DNA of 7,958 nt. It comes from Bacillota bacterium. GTDB taxonomy: Bacteria > Armatimonadota > Hebobacteria > Hebobacterales > Hebobacteraceae. The position numbers were made by a program, and so were the translations under genes. This document shows, in pieces, positions 1-6,399 of the stretch. The stretch spans positions 1-7,958 of the forward strand of contig JAUVSA010000092.1 of NCBI GenBank assembly GCA_030597345.1, read 5' to 3'. Numbering within the stretch: the stretch's first letter is position 1; the number at the start of each line of letters is the position of its first letter. The notes beneath the pieces are model-generated. The model made no database searches. It had not been told where the DNA came from and saw nothing but the letters and a program-made list of their open reading frames with translations.

Positions 1-447
1 GGCGCGCTGGCTGTGATCGAGCGCGAGGTAGGGCTCAACGACGTGATCCAGACGGGCCGGCGCGTGGACGGGATTGCCTCCGCCGCCTTGCTGCGGACGA
101 TCTTCTATCCTGGCACGCCTCTTCACGACCTGGCAGCGGTGATTCGGGGCGACCGGCTGGTGGCCGCGGGTTGCCTGCTGCCGCTGACGGAGCGGCGCGA
201 CGTGCGGGGCCTGCTGGGAACGAGGCACCGGGCCGCACTGGGGCTGCGCGAAACGACGGATGCGGTGGTGATCGTGGTCTCGGAGGAGACAGGCGCAGTC
301 TCCCTGGCGGTGGAGGGAAGGCTGTACAGCAATATGACACCTGAAGTCATGAAGCAGCGGCTGCTGGGCATCCTCGTGCCCGCGCCGCGTGCACCCCGAC
401 TGAGGTTAGGCAGACGCGGAGATGCTGATCAGGAACCTTCCGCTTAA
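1..447 (+). CDS. cdaA: Diadenylate cyclase CdaA, C-terminal part (5' end outside the window)
   Basis: The reading frame is open from base 1 and the protein aligns with the DAC (DisA_N) catalytic domain of CdaA, which makes c-di-AMP from two ATP at the membrane. Visible family landmarks, numbered from the first residue in the window, are GALAVIERE at 1-9, TPLHD at 39-43, RGDR at 49-52, GTRHRAALG at 73-81 (the RHR nucleotide-binding motif), and VVSEETGAVSL downstream. The N-terminal membrane helices and the start of the DAC domain, roughly 120 residues in typical CdaA, lie upstream. The catalytic DGA motif reads Asp43-Leu44-Ala45 (GAC CTG GCA at 127-135), which is unusual. The GTG at 13 is an internal codon within the conserved domain, not a start. 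The 3' end overlaps cdaR by 26 bp, so the two are co-transcribed. The family assignment is firm; catalytic competence is uncertain because of the Gly-to-Leu change. Confidence 0.93.
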   Translation, partial: GALAVIEREVGLNDVIQTGRRVDGIASAALLRTIFYPGTPLHDLAAVIRGDRLVAAGCLLPLTERRDVRGLLGTRHRAALGLRETTDAVVIVVSEETGAVSLAVEGRLYSNMTPEVMKQRLLGILVPAPRAPRLRLGRRGDADQEPSA

Positions 448-1381
448 GATTGCCGCGCTCGCGCTGGCGGTGTTTCTGTGGTTCTGGGTTCTGCTCAAGG
501 AGCAGAACCTGATATCCGAGCAGGCGGTCAAGGCGACAATTGTGAGCGAAGGAGTGAGGGCGGGGCTCGCGCTGCCGGGGCAGCTTCCCGAGGCCCAAGT
601 GCGGCTGCGCGGCCTCAGGCAAGATGTGAATGAGGCGGCGGGCGGCGTGGAGGCGTATGTCTCCTGCGCGGGCCTGGGGGCGGGTCGCCATCAGCGGGCG
701 GTGGAGGTACGCGTGCCGGCGGACGTGAGCGTGGTAGCGGTGCGGCCGGCAGAAGTGACCGTCGTGCTGGAAGAAGTGATATCCGAGGCGAGACAGGTGG
801 AGGTGCGGCTGGTCGGAGAGCCGCCGGCGGGGTATCAGCTCCTGGGGGTGAAAGCTTCGCCCAAGGCTGTTGAGGTTTCCGGCGCGCAGAGCTCTGTGGA
901 GCGGGCGACCCACGCTGTTGTCACTATGGACTTGGGGCGCGCGATGCCGGAGGCGCCGCTCTCTCTTCCGGTGCAGGTGGGCGACAGCTCGGGCGAGGCG
1001 GTGCAGGGAGTCGCCGTGACACCAGCGCGAGTCAATGTGCTGGCGACGCTGGAGCTCGTGGTCTCGTCGCGCACGGTGCCGGTGGTGGTGCAGACCGGGG
1101 GATACCTGCCGGAGGCTCTGAGGCTTGTTTCAGTTCAGGTGGAACCGGCCATGGTGACGATCGTGGGGCCGGCGAACCGCGTGAATGAGGTTAAGCAAAT
1201 CGAGACGCAAGAATTGGCGCTGACGGGGATAGCCGGCAGCTTTTCGCGAACACTGAGCCTGGTTGTGCCGCAGGGGGTCAACCTGTATTCGGAGCCGTCG
1301 GTTCGGGTGACGGTGAAGGTGGAGAAGGTGCAGCCGGCGTCGGGGACGCAGGAAGAGCCTCCCGCCGAACCGCCCGACTAG
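422..1381 (+). CDS. cdaR: CdaR, YbbR-domain regulator of the diadenylate cyclase
   Basis: This 319-residue protein has a short cytoplasmic N-terminus, one hydrophobic helix at about residues 8-25 (the span LKIAALALAVFLWFWVLL), and a long extracytoplasmic part. That part is made of about three YbbR-like beta-rich repeats at roughly residues 35-118, 120-210 and 212-303. The recurring repeat endings PAEVTVVLEE, PARVNVLATLE and SVRVTVKVEKV support the count. CdaR proteins are membrane-anchored partners that modulate CdaA activity, and the cdaA-cdaR arrangement is conserved. The start at ATG 422 lies inside cdaA and puts the hydrophobic helix at the N-terminus; the upstream Shine-Dalgarno is weak (GCGGAG directly before ATG), so translational coupling to cdaA is likely. 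The tail after residue 303 is proline- and glutamate-rich. glmM, the usual third gene, does not follow; the next gene is metG on the other strand, whose stop overlaps this one. Confidence 0.9.
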   Translation: MLIRNLPLKIAALALAVFLWFWVLLKEQNLISEQAVKATIVSEGVRAGLALPGQLPEAQVRLRGLRQDVNEAAGGVEAYVSCAGLGAGRHQRAVEVRVPADVSVVAVRPAEVTVVLEEVISEARQVEVRLVGEPPAGYQLLGVKASPKAVEVSGAQSSVERATHAVVTMDLGRAMPEAPLSLPVQVGDSSGEAVQGVAVTPARVNVLATLELVVSSRTVPVVVQTGGYLPEALRLVSVQVEPAMVTIVGPANRVNEVKQIETQELALTGIAGSFSRTLSLVVPQGVNLYSEPSVRVTVKVEKVQPASGTQEEPPAEPPD

Positions 1382-3327
1382 CTCACGCGTGCGCCGTTGG
1401 GCAGCGGCCGCTCGGGAGCCACGATGGACACGGTCTTCTCGTCTCCCTCGACGGAGCCCGCCAATATCATGCCCTCGGATCGGACGCCGCGAATGGTGGC
1501 AGGCTCGAGGTTGGCGACTACCACTGCCTTCTTGCCGACCAGTTCCTCGGGGCGATAGCAAACGGCGATGCCGGCGACCATGGTTCGCTGCTCGCCACCG
1601 ATGTCCACGGTGAGCTTGAGCAGCTTGTCCGCGTTGGGCACTGCCTCCGCACCGACTATCTCGCCGACACGCAGATCGAGCTTCTGGAATTCCTTGATGG
1701 AGATCATCTTCGTCTCCTCCGGAGTTGAGGCGGCTGCAGATGCGCGGGCTCTTGTCTTGGCCCGCTTTTGCGGCTCCGCTTGGGGGAAAAGAGGAACCGG
1801 CCGGCCTGTTTGCTGCCCCTCGGACAGCAGCCCCCACTCGCTGGCCTGCGACCATGTGCGCTGCCAGTCCCGCAGGCCGAGCTGGCTCTCTATCTCACTT
1901 GCCGTATCGGGCATCACGGGTGCGATCAGAACGGCGGCGATGCGTATCGCCTCGGCCGCGGAATAGAGCACGTGATCGAGGAGAGCGTCGTCGCCGGCCT
2001 TGGCGAGGGACCAGGGGGCCTTATGGTCGATGTAGCGATTGGCCGCGGCGAGGAACCCCCAGATGGCCGCCAGGCCGGCCCTGAAGTCGAGAGCTTCGAC
2101 CGCTTTCTCCCATCCGCGGACAGCCGCCAGAGCGGCCGGGTGTAGGTCGGGATCGGGGTCGGTCGGCTTTGGGATGCGTCCCTGGCGGTAGCGAGCGATC
2201 ATGGGGAGGAGGCGGTGGAGCAGGTTGCCCAGATCGTTGGCCAGGTCGTCCGAGTAGCGTACGAGAAGCGTCTCTTCCGAGAACTCGCCATCCTGCCCAA
2301 AAGGGACCTCGCGCAGGATGTAGTAGCGCAGCGCGTCCACGGCCCGACCGGCGGTGCAGCCCGTCTCCTGCATGATCATGTCGCGGACCGGGCCCGGCCG
2401 GGGGATGGCCCCACCGCGGGATTTCGAGATCTTCTTGCCCCCGAGCGTCCACCAGCCGTGGGCTACGATTCGTTTGGGCAGGGCGAGGCCGGCGGACATG
2501 AGCATTGCCGGCCAGAGAGTGGCGTGGAATCTGACGAAGATGTCTTTGCCCACGACGTGCACGTCGGCAGGCCAGTAGTTCTGGAGCCGCTCCTCGTCGT
2601 CCGGATAGCCGGCGCAGGTGAGGTAGTTGACGAGCGCATCGGCCCAGACATACACGACCGTGCCCTCGGAGCCGGGGATGGAGGGGGGAAGGGGGATGCC
2701 CCATTCGGATCGGCGGCTCACGCAGACGTCCTTCAGGCCGCCCCGGATGAAGTTGACTACCTCGTTCTTGCGGAACTCGGGAAGGAGCCAGCCCGGGTTC
2801 TGCTCGATGTAGTCCAGGAGAGGCTGCTGGTACTTCGACAAACGGAAGAAGTGAGCGGGCTCGCTCATCCACTCGACCTTCTTCGCGCACTCGGGGTTGG
2901 GGCAGCGGCCGTCTACCAGCTCTTCCTCGCGGAAGTAGGTCTCGTCGGAGACGCAGTACCAGCCCTCGTACTTGCCGAGGTAGAGGTCGCCCTTCTCGTA
3001 TAGCCCTTCGAAGAACCTCTGCACAGCGCGTCGGTGGCGTTCCGCGGTAGTCCGGATGAAGTCGTCGTAGGCGATGTTGAGTGCGAGCCACTGCTGGCGA
3101 AAACGGTCGGCCATCTTGTCCGCGAAGGGCCGGACGGCGAGGCCCTGGGCTTCAGCGGCCCGGAGGACCTTGAGAGCGTTCTCGTCGGTGCCGGTGGTGA
3201 AGAGGACGTCGTCGCCCCTGAGGCGGTGGTAGCGGGCGAGGACGTCGCAGGCGACGGTGGAGTAGGCGTGCCCGACGGTGGGTTCGTCGTTGACGTAGTA
3301 GATCGGCGTGGTGACGTAGAATTTCAC
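1378..3327 (-). CDS. metG: Methionyl-tRNA synthetase with C-terminal tRNA-binding domain
   Basis: This 649-residue class I aminoacyl-tRNA synthetase charges tRNA(Met) in the cytoplasm. The N-terminal Rossmann domain opens VKFYVTTPIYYVNDEP. The HIGH site reads TVGH (17-20), followed by TGTDEN (45-50). The connective insert keeps Cys125, Cys142 and Cys147 but not four Cys, so a complete zinc knuckle is doubtful. YVWADALVNYL (226-236), HGWWTLGGKKISKS (290-303, the KMSKS loop as KISKS at 299-303) and the anticodon-binding helices follow. After a basic Ala-rich linker, residues 541-649 form an EMAPII/Arc1p-like tRNA-binding OB domain (DLRVGEIVGAEAVPNADKLL). I chose GTG at 3327 because family N-termini begin there and GGGAG lies 9 nt upstream; the frame is open to 3441, but the added residues do not look like MetRS. 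It sits 37 nt after the fmdB-like gene in one operon and converges with cdaR, sharing CTAG at 1378-1381. Confidence 0.95.
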   Translation of the reverse strand: MKFYVTTPIYYVNDEPTVGHAYSTVACDVLARYHRLRGDDVLFTTGTDENALKVLRAAEAQGLAVRPFADKMADRFRQQWLALNIAYDDFIRTTAERHRRAVQRFFEGLYEKGDLYLGKYEGWYCVSDETYFREEELVDGRCPNPECAKKVEWMSEPAHFFRLSKYQQPLLDYIEQNPGWLLPEFRKNEVVNFIRGGLKDVCVSRRSEWGIPLPPSIPGSEGTVVYVWADALVNYLTCAGYPDDEERLQNYWPADVHVVGKDIFVRFHATLWPAMLMSAGLALPKRIVAHGWWTLGGKKISKSRGGAIPRPGPVRDMIMQETGCTAGRAVDALRYYILREVPFGQDGEFSEETLLVRYSDDLANDLGNLLHRLLPMIARYRQGRIPKPTDPDPDLHPAALAAVRGWEKAVEALDFRAGLAAIWGFLAAANRYIDHKAPWSLAKAGDDALLDHVLYSAAEAIRIAAVLIAPVMPDTASEIESQLGLRDWQRTWSQASEWGLLSEGQQTGRPVPLFPQAEPQKRAKTRARASAAASTPEETKMISIKEFQKLDLRVGEIVGAEAVPNADKLLKLTVDIGGEQRTMVAGIAVCYRPEELVGKKAVVVANLEPATIRGVRSEGMILAGSVEGDEKTVSIVAPERPLPNGARVS

Positions 3328-3364
3328 CCGTGGGCGCTCCCGTGGAAAGCAGCTGAAGCCTGAA

Positions 3365-3592
3365 TCAGCGACAGGTTGCGCAGTTGCCCGAGCTGCAGGT
3401 GCTGCAGTTGGCGCCGGACAGAGCAGGGCTCCCGCGCTCACCGGAGACGCGCGCGGAGAACACCGACATCAGGCGGCGCAGACGCCGCGACCCGCACTTC
3501 GGACAAGAAAGGCCCTTGCCGTTGCTGCTGACCCGGCAGAGCCGCTCGAATACTCGATTGCACTTCTGGCAGCGAAACTCGTAGAGAGGCAC
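3365..3592 (-). CDS. FmdB-like zinc ribbon protein
   Basis: This 75-residue protein begins MPLYEFRCQKCNRVFE and carries a second CPKC pair about 20 residues later (SCPKCGSRRLRRLMSVFSA), giving a CxxC...CxxC zinc ribbon of the FmdB/CxxC_CXXC_SSSS family. The C-terminus has another Cys cluster, CSTCSSGNCATC. FmdB was first linked to regulation of formamidase, but the molecular role of most members is unknown, so I assign no function. The start is GTG at 3592, with a perfect AGGAGG (plus-strand 3601-3606) 8 nt upstream. A strong promoter lies further upstream. It is first in a two-gene operon with metG, whose start is 37 nt downstream. Confidence 0.87.
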   Translation of the reverse strand: MPLYEFRCQKCNRVFERLCRVSSNGKGLSCPKCGSRRLRRLMSVFSARVSGERGSPALSGANCSTCSSGNCATCR

Positions 3593-3631
3593 AGCCTTGC
3601 CCTCCTACCTCTCCATACCCATTCGGACCGT

Positions 3632-3661
3632 ACTATATCACCCTGCAGTTGCCGGTGTCAA
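3632..3661 (-). promoter_or_regulatory. Sigma70-type promoter of the fmdB-like gene and metG
   Basis: Read on the minus strand, TTGACA (complement of 3656-3661) and TATAGT (complement of 3632-3637) are separated by 18 bp. These are 6/6 and 5/6 matches to the consensus. Transcription should begin near 3625, giving a leader of about 33 nt before the GTG start at 3592. The -35 lies only 20 bp from the -35 of the divergent rpsF promoter. Confidence 0.8.
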
Positions 3662-3681
3662 CGGAGAGAGTCCCGCGGGCC

Positions 3682-3710
3682 TTGTCCGGCTCCAGGCGGC
3701 GTGGTATAAT
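3682..3710 (+). promoter_or_regulatory. Sigma70-type promoter of the rpsF operon
   Basis: TTGTCC (3682-3687) and a perfect TATAAT (3705-3710) are separated by 17 bp. Transcription should start near 3717, giving a leader of about 95 nt before rpsF that contains a GC-rich hairpin (3730-3749) and the Shine-Dalgarno hairpin (3792-3814). It is divergent from the fmdB-metG promoter. Confidence 0.78.
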
Positions 3711-3729
3711 GCCGGCGGTTGAGTCGAGC

Positions 3730-3749
3730 GCGCGGCTCGGGTGCCGCGC
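3730..3749 (+). promoter_or_regulatory. GC-rich hairpin in the rpsF leader
   Basis: GCGCGGC (3730-3736) pairs perfectly with GCCGCGC (3743-3749) across a six-base loop TCGGGT. It lies just after the predicted transcription start of an S6-SSB-S18 operon. S6-S18 complexes are known to autoregulate such operons in several bacteria by binding a leader RNA that mimics their 16S rRNA site. Whether this hairpin belongs to such an element is inference; I did not identify the complete motif. Confidence 0.45.
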
Positions 3750-3791
3750 ATTGCTGGCCTTCCTGCTCCCGTCTGGGGGCCGCACAAGTCC

Positions 3792-3815
3792 ATAGGAAGG
3801 AGGTTACCTCCTATT
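3792..3815 (+). promoter_or_regulatory. rpsF Shine-Dalgarno sequestered in a hairpin, with ATT start codon
   Basis: The sequence AGGAGGTTACCTCCT at 3798-3812 is a palindrome. The strong Shine-Dalgarno AGGAGG is followed by its exact reverse complement, and the ATT start codon comes next at 3813. An alternative fold pairs 3792-3800 with 3807-3814, with one bulged A at 3798, and also covers the first two bases of ATT. Either fold would hide the initiation site, so it could act as a translational switch. Regulation is inferred; the complementarity is directly visible. Confidence 0.6.
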
Positions 3816-4103
3816 CGCGATTACGAGATCATGTTCATAGTCGATCCCACGCTCTCCGACGACGAGATCGGTGCGATCCAACAACGGCTGCAGGATCTGG
3901 CCGTCAGCCGGGGCGCGGAGATGAAGAAGATCGGGCCGTGGGAGAGACGGCGTTTGGCCTACGAGATAAAGGGGCGGCGCGAGGGAGTGTACATGCTTGC
4001 GGTGCTCAGGGCCGAGCCGTCTGTCGTGCGGGAATTGGAACAGCAGTTGTCCGTTACCGAGTCCGTGCTTCGACACATGTCGGTACGTCTGGACGAGGAC
4101 TAG
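3813..4103 (+). CDS. rpsF: 30S ribosomal protein S6, probable ATT start
   Basis: This 96-residue protein is a small-subunit ribosomal protein that pairs with S18 on the platform of the 30S particle. Family hallmarks are RDYEIMFIVDPTLSDDEI at the N-terminus, IGPWERRRLAYEIKGRREGVYML in the middle, and LSVTESVLRHMSVRLDED at the end. S6 normally begins MR.YEIMFI. Here the codon in the Met position is ATT (3813-3815), 9 nt after AGGAGG at 3798-3803. The nearest upstream in-frame start, GTG at 3741, has no Shine-Dalgarno and would add 24 residues that read through the ribosome-binding site. The next in-frame ATG (3831) would delete the first beta strand. ATT starts are rare but known, for example in E. 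coli infC. It is the first gene of rpsF-ssb-rpsR; ssb begins 22 nt after the stop. A sequence error at the start codon cannot be excluded. Confidence 0.9.
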   Translation: MRDYEIMFIVDPTLSDDEIGAIQQRLQDLAVSRGAEMKKIGPWERRRLAYEIKGRREGVYMLAVLRAEPSVVRELEQQLSVTESVLRHMSVRLDED

Positions 4104-4125
4104 AGGGCATCGAAAGGACGACATC

Positions 4126-4572
4126 ATGCTCAACCGCATAGTCCTGATCGGCCGGGTGACGGCAGACCCGGAGCTGCGCTACACCGGCAGCGGTATCCCG
4201 GTGGCGAACTTCCGGATCGCGGTGGACAGATCGTTTGCGAGTTCTTCCGGCGAGCGGCAGACAGACTTCATCAACATCGTGGCCTGGCGCCAGCGGGCGG
4301 AGTTCTCGGCTAACTACCTCACGAAGGGCCGCCTTGTGGCGGTGGACGGGAGACTGCAGATCCGCGAGTGGACGACACAGGAGGGGCAGCGCCGGCAGAC
4401 CGCTGAGGTGGTCGCCGATGAGGTGCGGGGTCTGGACCGGCCGCGGGAGGAGGGGGCACGACCGCCGGCGGAGGAGGAGCAGTCTGCCAAGGGAGAGGGC
4501 GAGCAGTCTGCGACGGGAGAGGGTGAGGTCGGCGAGGAGTCGGAGGCAACCACTCCGTGGGATGATGAGTAG
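4126..4572 (+). CDS. ssb: Single-stranded DNA-binding protein
   Basis: This 148-residue protein binds single-stranded DNA in replication and repair. The N-terminal OB fold covers about residues 1-105, with hallmarks MLNRIVLIGRVTADPELRYT, VANFRIAVDR, TDFINIVAWRQRAEF and YLTKGRLVAVDGRLQIREW. The tail is acidic and contains two tandem copies of a 24-bp unit (4477-4524) encoding EQSAKGEG and EQSATGEG. The C-terminus ends TTPWDDE; the usual acidic tip ending in Pro-Phe, which recruits partner proteins, is missing or altered. The start at ATG 4126 is set by family alignment and by AAGGA about 7 nt upstream. It sits between rpsF and rpsR, as in many bacteria. Confidence 0.94.
   Translation: MLNRIVLIGRVTADPELRYTGSGIPVANFRIAVDRSFASSSGERQTDFINIVAWRQRAEFSANYLTKGRLVAVDGRLQIREWTTQEGQRRQTAEVVADEVRGLDRPREEGARPPAEEEQSAKGEGEQSATGEGEVGEESEATTPWDDE
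4477..4524 (+). repeat. Two tandem 24-bp repeats in the ssb tail
   Basis: Units at 4477-4500 and 4501-4524 both start GAGCAGTCTGC and end GGGAGAGGG plus one variable base. They encode EQSAKGEG and EQSATGEG. The repeat keeps the frame and lengthens the disordered acidic linker. Confidence 0.85.
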
Positions 4573-4640
4573 AGCACAGGGCGGATGCACGGCAAGTGAT
4601 AGCTAGTCAGGCATGAAACAGGAAAAGGTGGAAGAGCGAT

Positions 4641-5177
4641 ATGTCTGCAGAATCCCCTGAAGGAAACCAGGATACAACACAGCGAGCGCCGGCCGAAAGC
4701 GGAGAGCGACCCGAGGCGGCTGCGAGGCAATCGGCAGAGGAGCGCCCCCAGGCGGCTGCGCGGCAACCGACAGAGGAGCGAGCCCAGGTGGCTGCGCGGC
4801 AATCGACAGAGGGGCGACCCCAGGTGGCTGCGCGGCAATCGACAGAGGGGCGCCCTCAACAGCAAGCGAGCTCGGGGCGGCCTCCGATGCGTTCCTCGGG
4901 GCGGGGGGGACGAGACCGGGATCGCGGTCGGGACCGTGACGGGGGGCGGCGAGGCCGGCAGTTCCGGCGGCCTAAGCGCAAGGTATGCGCCTTCTGTGTC
5001 GATAAGGTGAAACGGGTGGACTACAAGGACCACGCGCGGTTGCGGGGTTTCACGTCGGAGCGAGGGAAGATCCTGAGGAGCCGTATGACGGGCACCTGCG
5101 CGCGACACCAGCGCAAGGTGTCCCGTGCCATAAAACGGGCTCGGCAAATTGCCCTGCTTCCGTTCGTCAGCGACTGA
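4641..5177 (+). CDS. rpsR: 30S ribosomal protein S18 with long repetitive N-terminal extension
   Basis: The last 75 or so of 178 residues are a normal S18, from RRPKRKVCAFCVDKVKRVDY through YKDHARLRGFTSERGKILR to RAIKRARQIALLPF. It has a CAFC...CARH zinc-binding set, typical of zinc-containing S18. S18 binds the 30S platform with S6. The first roughly 100 residues are atypical: a hydrophilic stretch, then four 12-residue repeats (residues 23-70, consensus RPQVAARQSTEG), then an Arg/Gly/Asp-rich segment (GGRDRDRGRDRDGGRRGR). The ATG at 4641 has AAGGTGG 9 nt upstream. An internal ATG at 4887 would give a shorter protein of about 96 residues, but its upstream sequence is a poor Shine-Dalgarno. 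The extension is in frame and free of stops, so it is probably translated and likely disordered. The gene follows ssb by 68 bp. Confidence 0.92.
   Translation: MSAESPEGNQDTTQRAPAESGERPEAAARQSAEERPQAAARQPTEERAQVAARQSTEGRPQVAARQSTEGRPQQQASSGRPPMRSSGRGGRDRDRGRDRDGGRRGRQFRRPKRKVCAFCVDKVKRVDYKDHARLRGFTSERGKILRSRMTGTCARHQRKVSRAIKRARQIALLPFVSD
4707..4862 (+). repeat. 36-bp tandem repeats inside rpsR
   Basis: There are four full units at 4707-4742, 4743-4778, 4779-4814 and 4815-4850, plus a partial fifth to 4862. The core GGCTGCGCGGCAA (GAGGCAA in unit 1) recurs in each. The units encode RPEAAARQSAEE, RPQAAARQPTEE, RAQVAARQSTEG and RPQVAARQSTEG. Units 3 and 4 are nearly identical, which suggests the most recent duplication. 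Confidence 0.92.
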
Positions 5178-5191
5178 TCGGGGGGTTGAAG

Positions 5192-6319
5192 GTGGGTACT
5201 GACGAGTCGCGCGGAGGGGCGTCGGCCGGCGTCGCTCTAGATGACGGAAGTTCGTATCAGTCGCTCGACCCGCGTGGCATGCTGGACTTCGCGGTCCAGT
5301 TTCCCCAGCAAGTAGCGGATGCCGCGGAGATAGGACGGAGCTTCCGTGCCCCTGCATGGCTGCGAGATCCCCGGAACATCGTGCTGGCCGGGATGGGGGG
5401 GTCGGCCGTGGCGGGGGATTTCCTGGTGCGACTGTGCGAGGGCCGGTCGGAGGCGCCGTTCGTTGTATGCCGGGACTACCGGATTCCGGCCTTCGTCGGT
5501 CCGGACACGCTCCTCATCGCATCCAGTCATTCGGGCAATACGGAGGAGACACTGGCGGCCGCGGCAGCCGCCCTGCGACGTCGGGCGCGCGTCCTGTGCA
5601 TAACGACGGGTGGGAAGCTACAGGCTTTTGCGCGCCGCCACAGGGCCCGCAAGGTAGCTCTGCTGCGAATTCCTCAGACAGAACCGCCAATGCCGCCCAG
5701 GGCGGCCCTCGGGTATTCCCTCATTCCGCTGGCGTACGCGCTGGAGTCGGCTGGCGCCTTCCCGGGGGCCGATCGGGAGGTGCAGGAGGCCATACCTCTG
5801 CTCGAACGGCTGCAGGAACAGGTTGGCCCAAAGGCTCTGACTCGGCGCAATCGCGCGAAGCAAGTGGCGAAGAGTCTTCTCGACAAGATCCCCTGGGTCC
5901 AGGGGACAGCGGGGATCATGAGTGCCGCGGCCTATCGGTGGCGGTGCCAGTTCAACGAGAACAGCAAGATGCTGGCCTGCTCCAGTGAGTACCCCGAACT
6001 CAACCATAACGAGGTGGTGGGCTGGGAGCTTGCGGAGAAACTTGCAGGGCGGATCGAGGTCATCATGCTCCGCCGCCCCGATGATCACTGGCGGACTCGC
6101 GCCCGCGTTGACATCACGAGGCGAACGCTAGTTGGCCCGAAGGCGGCAGTGCATCTCATCGAGGCGAAGGGGCGATCGCTTCTGGCGCAGCTCATGTGGA
6201 CAGTGTACCTGGGCGATTTCGTCAGCCTGTACCTGGCGTTTCTGAACCGCGTGGACCCTGCCTCCATAGACTCCATCAATGCGCTGAAGAGAGCGCTCGA
6301 GCGGCTGCGCCGGCCGTAG
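5192..6319 (+). CDS. Bifunctional phosphoglucose/phosphomannose isomerase (SIS-domain family)
   Basis: This roughly 375-residue cytoplasmic enzyme interconverts glucose-6-P or mannose-6-P with fructose-6-P. Two SIS subdomains are visible. The first has NIVLAGMGGSAVAGDF and the phosphosugar-binding loop ASSHSGNTEETL. The second has the family signature YRWRCQFNENSK followed by PELNHNEVVGW. The Glu of NENS and the His of LNHNE are 16 residues apart, matching catalytic Glu203 and His219 of the Pyrobaculum enzyme (about E256 and H272 here). The N-terminal LDPRGMLDFAVQFPQQ is also typical. GTG at 5192 has GGGGG six bases upstream; TTG at 5186 is an alternative that adds two residues. The gap to rpsR is only 14 nt, so the gene is in the ribosomal protein operon where rplI is often found. 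Fructose-6-P also feeds amino-sugar and wall precursor synthesis. Confidence 0.88.
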   Translation: MGTDESRGGASAGVALDDGSSYQSLDPRGMLDFAVQFPQQVADAAEIGRSFRAPAWLRDPRNIVLAGMGGSAVAGDFLVRLCEGRSEAPFVVCRDYRIPAFVGPDTLLIASSHSGNTEETLAAAAAALRRRARVLCITTGGKLQAFARRHRARKVALLRIPQTEPPMPPRAALGYSLIPLAYALESAGAFPGADREVQEAIPLLERLQEQVGPKALTRRNRAKQVAKSLLDKIPWVQGTAGIMSAAAYRWRCQFNENSKMLACSSEYPELNHNEVVGWELAEKLAGRIEVIMLRRPDDHWRTRARVDITRRTLVGPKAAVHLIEAKGRSLLAQLMWTVYLGDFVSLYLAFLNRVDPASIDSINALKRALERLRRP

Positions 6320-6399
6320 CGACGGCCCGGCATGTGGAATCGCCTTTCTGAGCGCTCATCCTCGGGGGGATGGTACTGGGGGGAAGGAGCGGAGACACC

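Noticed and set aside
2215..3003. 262-residue open frame on the plus strand within metG
   Set aside because: It lies opposite a certain MetRS gene, has no recognisable domain, and is explained by the high GC content leaving few stops in antisense frames.
2021..3091. 356-residue minus-strand open frame, shifted relative to metG
   Set aside because: It is a same-strand frame shadow of metG with an Arg/Pro-rich translation; MetRS motifs are all in the other frame.
3741..3812. GTG at 3741 as the rpsF start
   Set aside because: It has no Shine-Dalgarno, would add 24 residues not seen in S6, and its codons would include the strong AGGAGG that serves the ATT.
4613..4660. 15-codon open frame starting ATG 4613 overlapping the rpsR start
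   Set aside because: No Shine-Dalgarno precedes it and its codons coincide with the rpsR ribosome-binding site; a leader peptide cannot be supported.
4314..5357. 347-residue minus-strand open frame opposite ssb and rpsR
   Set aside because: Its repeats simply mirror the rpsR tandem repeat and it spans two firmly identified genes; no domain is visible.
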